A stretch of DNA of 31,552 bases from Cylindrobasidium torrendii FP15055 ss-10 (Eukaryota > Basidiomycota > Agaricomycetes > Agaricales > Physalacriaceae), in the NCBI GenBank assembly GCA_000934385.1, contig KN880700.1, positions 1 to 31,552 on the forward strand, given 5' to 3'. Each line of letters starts with the position of its first letter. Positions within the stretch are counted from its first letter, which is position 1. Shown here piece after piece: positions 30,679 to 31,552 of this stretch. The position numbers and the translations under genes are program-made. The notes beneath the pieces are model-generated. The model was given only the letters and a program-made list of their open reading frames with translations, did no database searches and was not told the origin of the DNA.

Positions 30679-31039
30679 CTACTTGTCGGAAATCGGGAAC
30701 TCCTTCCCTGTAGCGCTCTTATACCCTCTGCGAATAGCATCGGAGATCTGCTCATCCTTGGCTTGCTCCACCGCCGACTCGTTGTTCTGCGGGCCTGCGC
30801 CCATGAAGTGCTCCTGCACATAGTCGACCGCTGTATCGGACGTCAGCGAAGTGATTGGGGCGAACTGGAGATAACTCACCCTTATCAAGCGCATCCTCCT
30901 TCTTCTCTCCGCTATGGCCTCCGCCCATCGCGTTGTTGAGCTTTCCCATGAGTCCGCCAGCTTGCTCGCCGTGCGCCTGAGTATCGCCCGCCGTCTGGGA
31001 CGTCTGTGCCTTGTTCAGCTGGCTCTTGATGAAATCCAT
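30679..31039 (-). CDS. Conserved small fungal protein, 103 aa
   Basis: Two exons on the minus strand, 31039-30880 and 30830-30679, with a 49-nt GTGAGT...ACAG intron in phase 1. The protein starts MDFIKSQLNKAQTSQ, has a Gly-rich linker (GKLNNAMGGGHSGEKKEDA), then VDYVQEHFMGAGPQNNESA joined to VEQAKDEQISDAIRRGYKSA, and ends FPISDK. It is hydrophilic, helical and lysine/glutamate-rich without signal or membrane segments. The QGPQNNESA-like block with QAKDEQISD resembles an unnamed small protein I associate with many fungi; a stress-related role would be a guess. It has a clear TATA box, as often seen for strongly or conditionally expressed short genes. Confidence 0.75.
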
Positions 31040-31137
31040 CGTAGTAGTGTAGTCGATGTGGTGGTGGGTGATGAGTTATGTGGGGTGGGTGGAAGGTTAT
31101 GGGAGAGAGTGAGCTGTCTGACCCCAATCGTCCATCA

Positions 31138-31144
31138 TTATATA
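31138..31144 (-). promoter_or_regulatory. TATA box of the 103-aa gene
   Basis: The minus strand reads GGTATATAATG, about 100 nt upstream of the ATG at 31039. Confidence 0.55.
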
Positions 31145-31239
31145 CCTCCTTTCTCGCCCCAGTGACGTCGGAGGCACCTATGCGCTCATCCACTGCACCG
31201 CCTCTCGCATGCGACCAATGGGCGTACCATAGGCTCGTG

Positions 31240-31269
31240 ACCAGCCGGTTCGTTACCGAACCGGCTGGT
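31240..31269. repeat. Perfect 13-bp inverted repeat, 4-nt loop
   Basis: ACCAGCCGGTTCG (31240-31252) and CGAACCGGCTGGT (31257-31269) are exact reverse complements around TTAC. It lies upstream of the 103-aa gene and beside further GGCCGGTTG/GGCTGGT fragments. Confidence 0.8.
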
Positions 31270-31333
31270 ATCAACTGCGGTCATTTTGGCCGGTTGCGCC
31301 TGGCTGGTGTTTGTCCTTAGCGATTTGAAAATA

Positions 31334-31353
31334 TCGATTTTCGTGAAAATCGA
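31334..31353. repeat. 8-bp inverted repeat at the start of the AT-rich edge
   Basis: TCGATTTT (31334-31341) and AAAATCGA (31346-31353) pair around CGTG, just before the first 72-nt repeat unit. Confidence 0.6.
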
Positions 31354-31361
31354 CCTCGAAC

Positions 31362-31433
31362 TTAGTATACAAAAGTTCACGGAAATTCGATTCTAAGTCG
31401 ATTTGGGTATACAACTTTTTCACAAATTTTTGG
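31362..31433. repeat. 72-nt repeat, copy 1
   Basis: This copy aligns without gaps to 31476-31547. Both ends are well conserved (TTAGTATACAAAA at the start, TTTTTGG at the end, shared TATACAACTTT inside); the middle has diverged. A sub-repeat beginning TATACAA recurs 42 nt further on inside the unit. Confidence 0.7.
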
Positions 31434-31475
31434 GAGCGCAAAAAGCAAGCAACCCTCATCAAAACCGTTCATAAG

Positions 31476-31547
31476 TTAGTATACAAAATATGACGGAAAT
31501 TGAAATAGCTACACATTTTGATATACAACTTTGACACCATTTTTTGG
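31476..31547. repeat. 72-nt repeat, copy 2
   Basis: Second copy, offset 114 bp from copy 1 and ending 5 bp before the window edge, so the array may continue. It also holds two TATACAA sub-repeats 42 nt apart. Confidence 0.7.
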
Positions 31548-31552
31548 AACAT

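Overview
The window is nuclear DNA from a filamentous basidiomycete, most likely an agaricomycete. The evidence is eukaryotic throughout. Genes are compact and broken by many 44-58 nt introns, and many of these start GTGCGT. There are two F-box proteins of the type expanded in mushrooms, three nuclear tRNA genes with Pol III T-run terminators, and clear orthologues of eukaryotic machinery (TAF4, an Nup42-type nucleoporin, a protein kinase). Nothing bacterial, viral or CRISPR-like is present. I assembled the gene models by hand, joining open frames across GT...AG introns and checking that the codon phase closes. Exon coordinates are given in each entry.

Layout, left to right. 1-894 has no gene. 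895-3498 (-) encodes an 801-aa membrane protein with features of the vezatin/Inp2 myosin-binding family. 4410-5822 (+) is an intronless F-box protein. 6060-11526 (+) is the largest gene: eight exons, 1709 aa, three START-like lipid-binding domains and a C-terminal membrane segment. A tRNA-Ile(AAU) follows at 11765. A second F-box gene lies at 12591-14310 (+). 15183-17400 (-) holds a weak hypothetical gene and a short conserved fungal gene. 18031-19397 (+) is an unrecognised C2HC zinc-finger protein, called paralogue A here. 19398-21057 is mostly empty, with one candidate small TATA-driven gene on the minus strand.

NUP42 (-) and TAF4 (+) at 21058-24838 are divergent, with only 64 bp between their start codons. 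A tRNA-Phe(GAA) with a tiny intron follows, then a hairpin-rich leader and a tentative small gene at 25394. 26628-28045 (-) is a protein kinase. A tRNA-Asn(GUU) lies at 28583. 28819-29947 (-) is paralogue B, which shares two intron positions and the C2HC module with paralogue A. 30679-31039 (-) is a 103-aa conserved small protein with a TATA box. The right edge is AT-rich and carries a perfect 13-bp hairpin and two diverged 72-nt repeat units.

The genes do not form one pathway; this looks like ordinary gene-dense fungal chromosome. The most interesting points are structural. The first two START domains of the 1709-aa protein carry an intron at exactly the same codon position, which indicates an old internal duplication. 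The A/B zinc-finger family appears undescribed and keeps a 51-nt stop-free intron at the same place in both members. NUP42 and TAF4 share a minimal bidirectional promoter.
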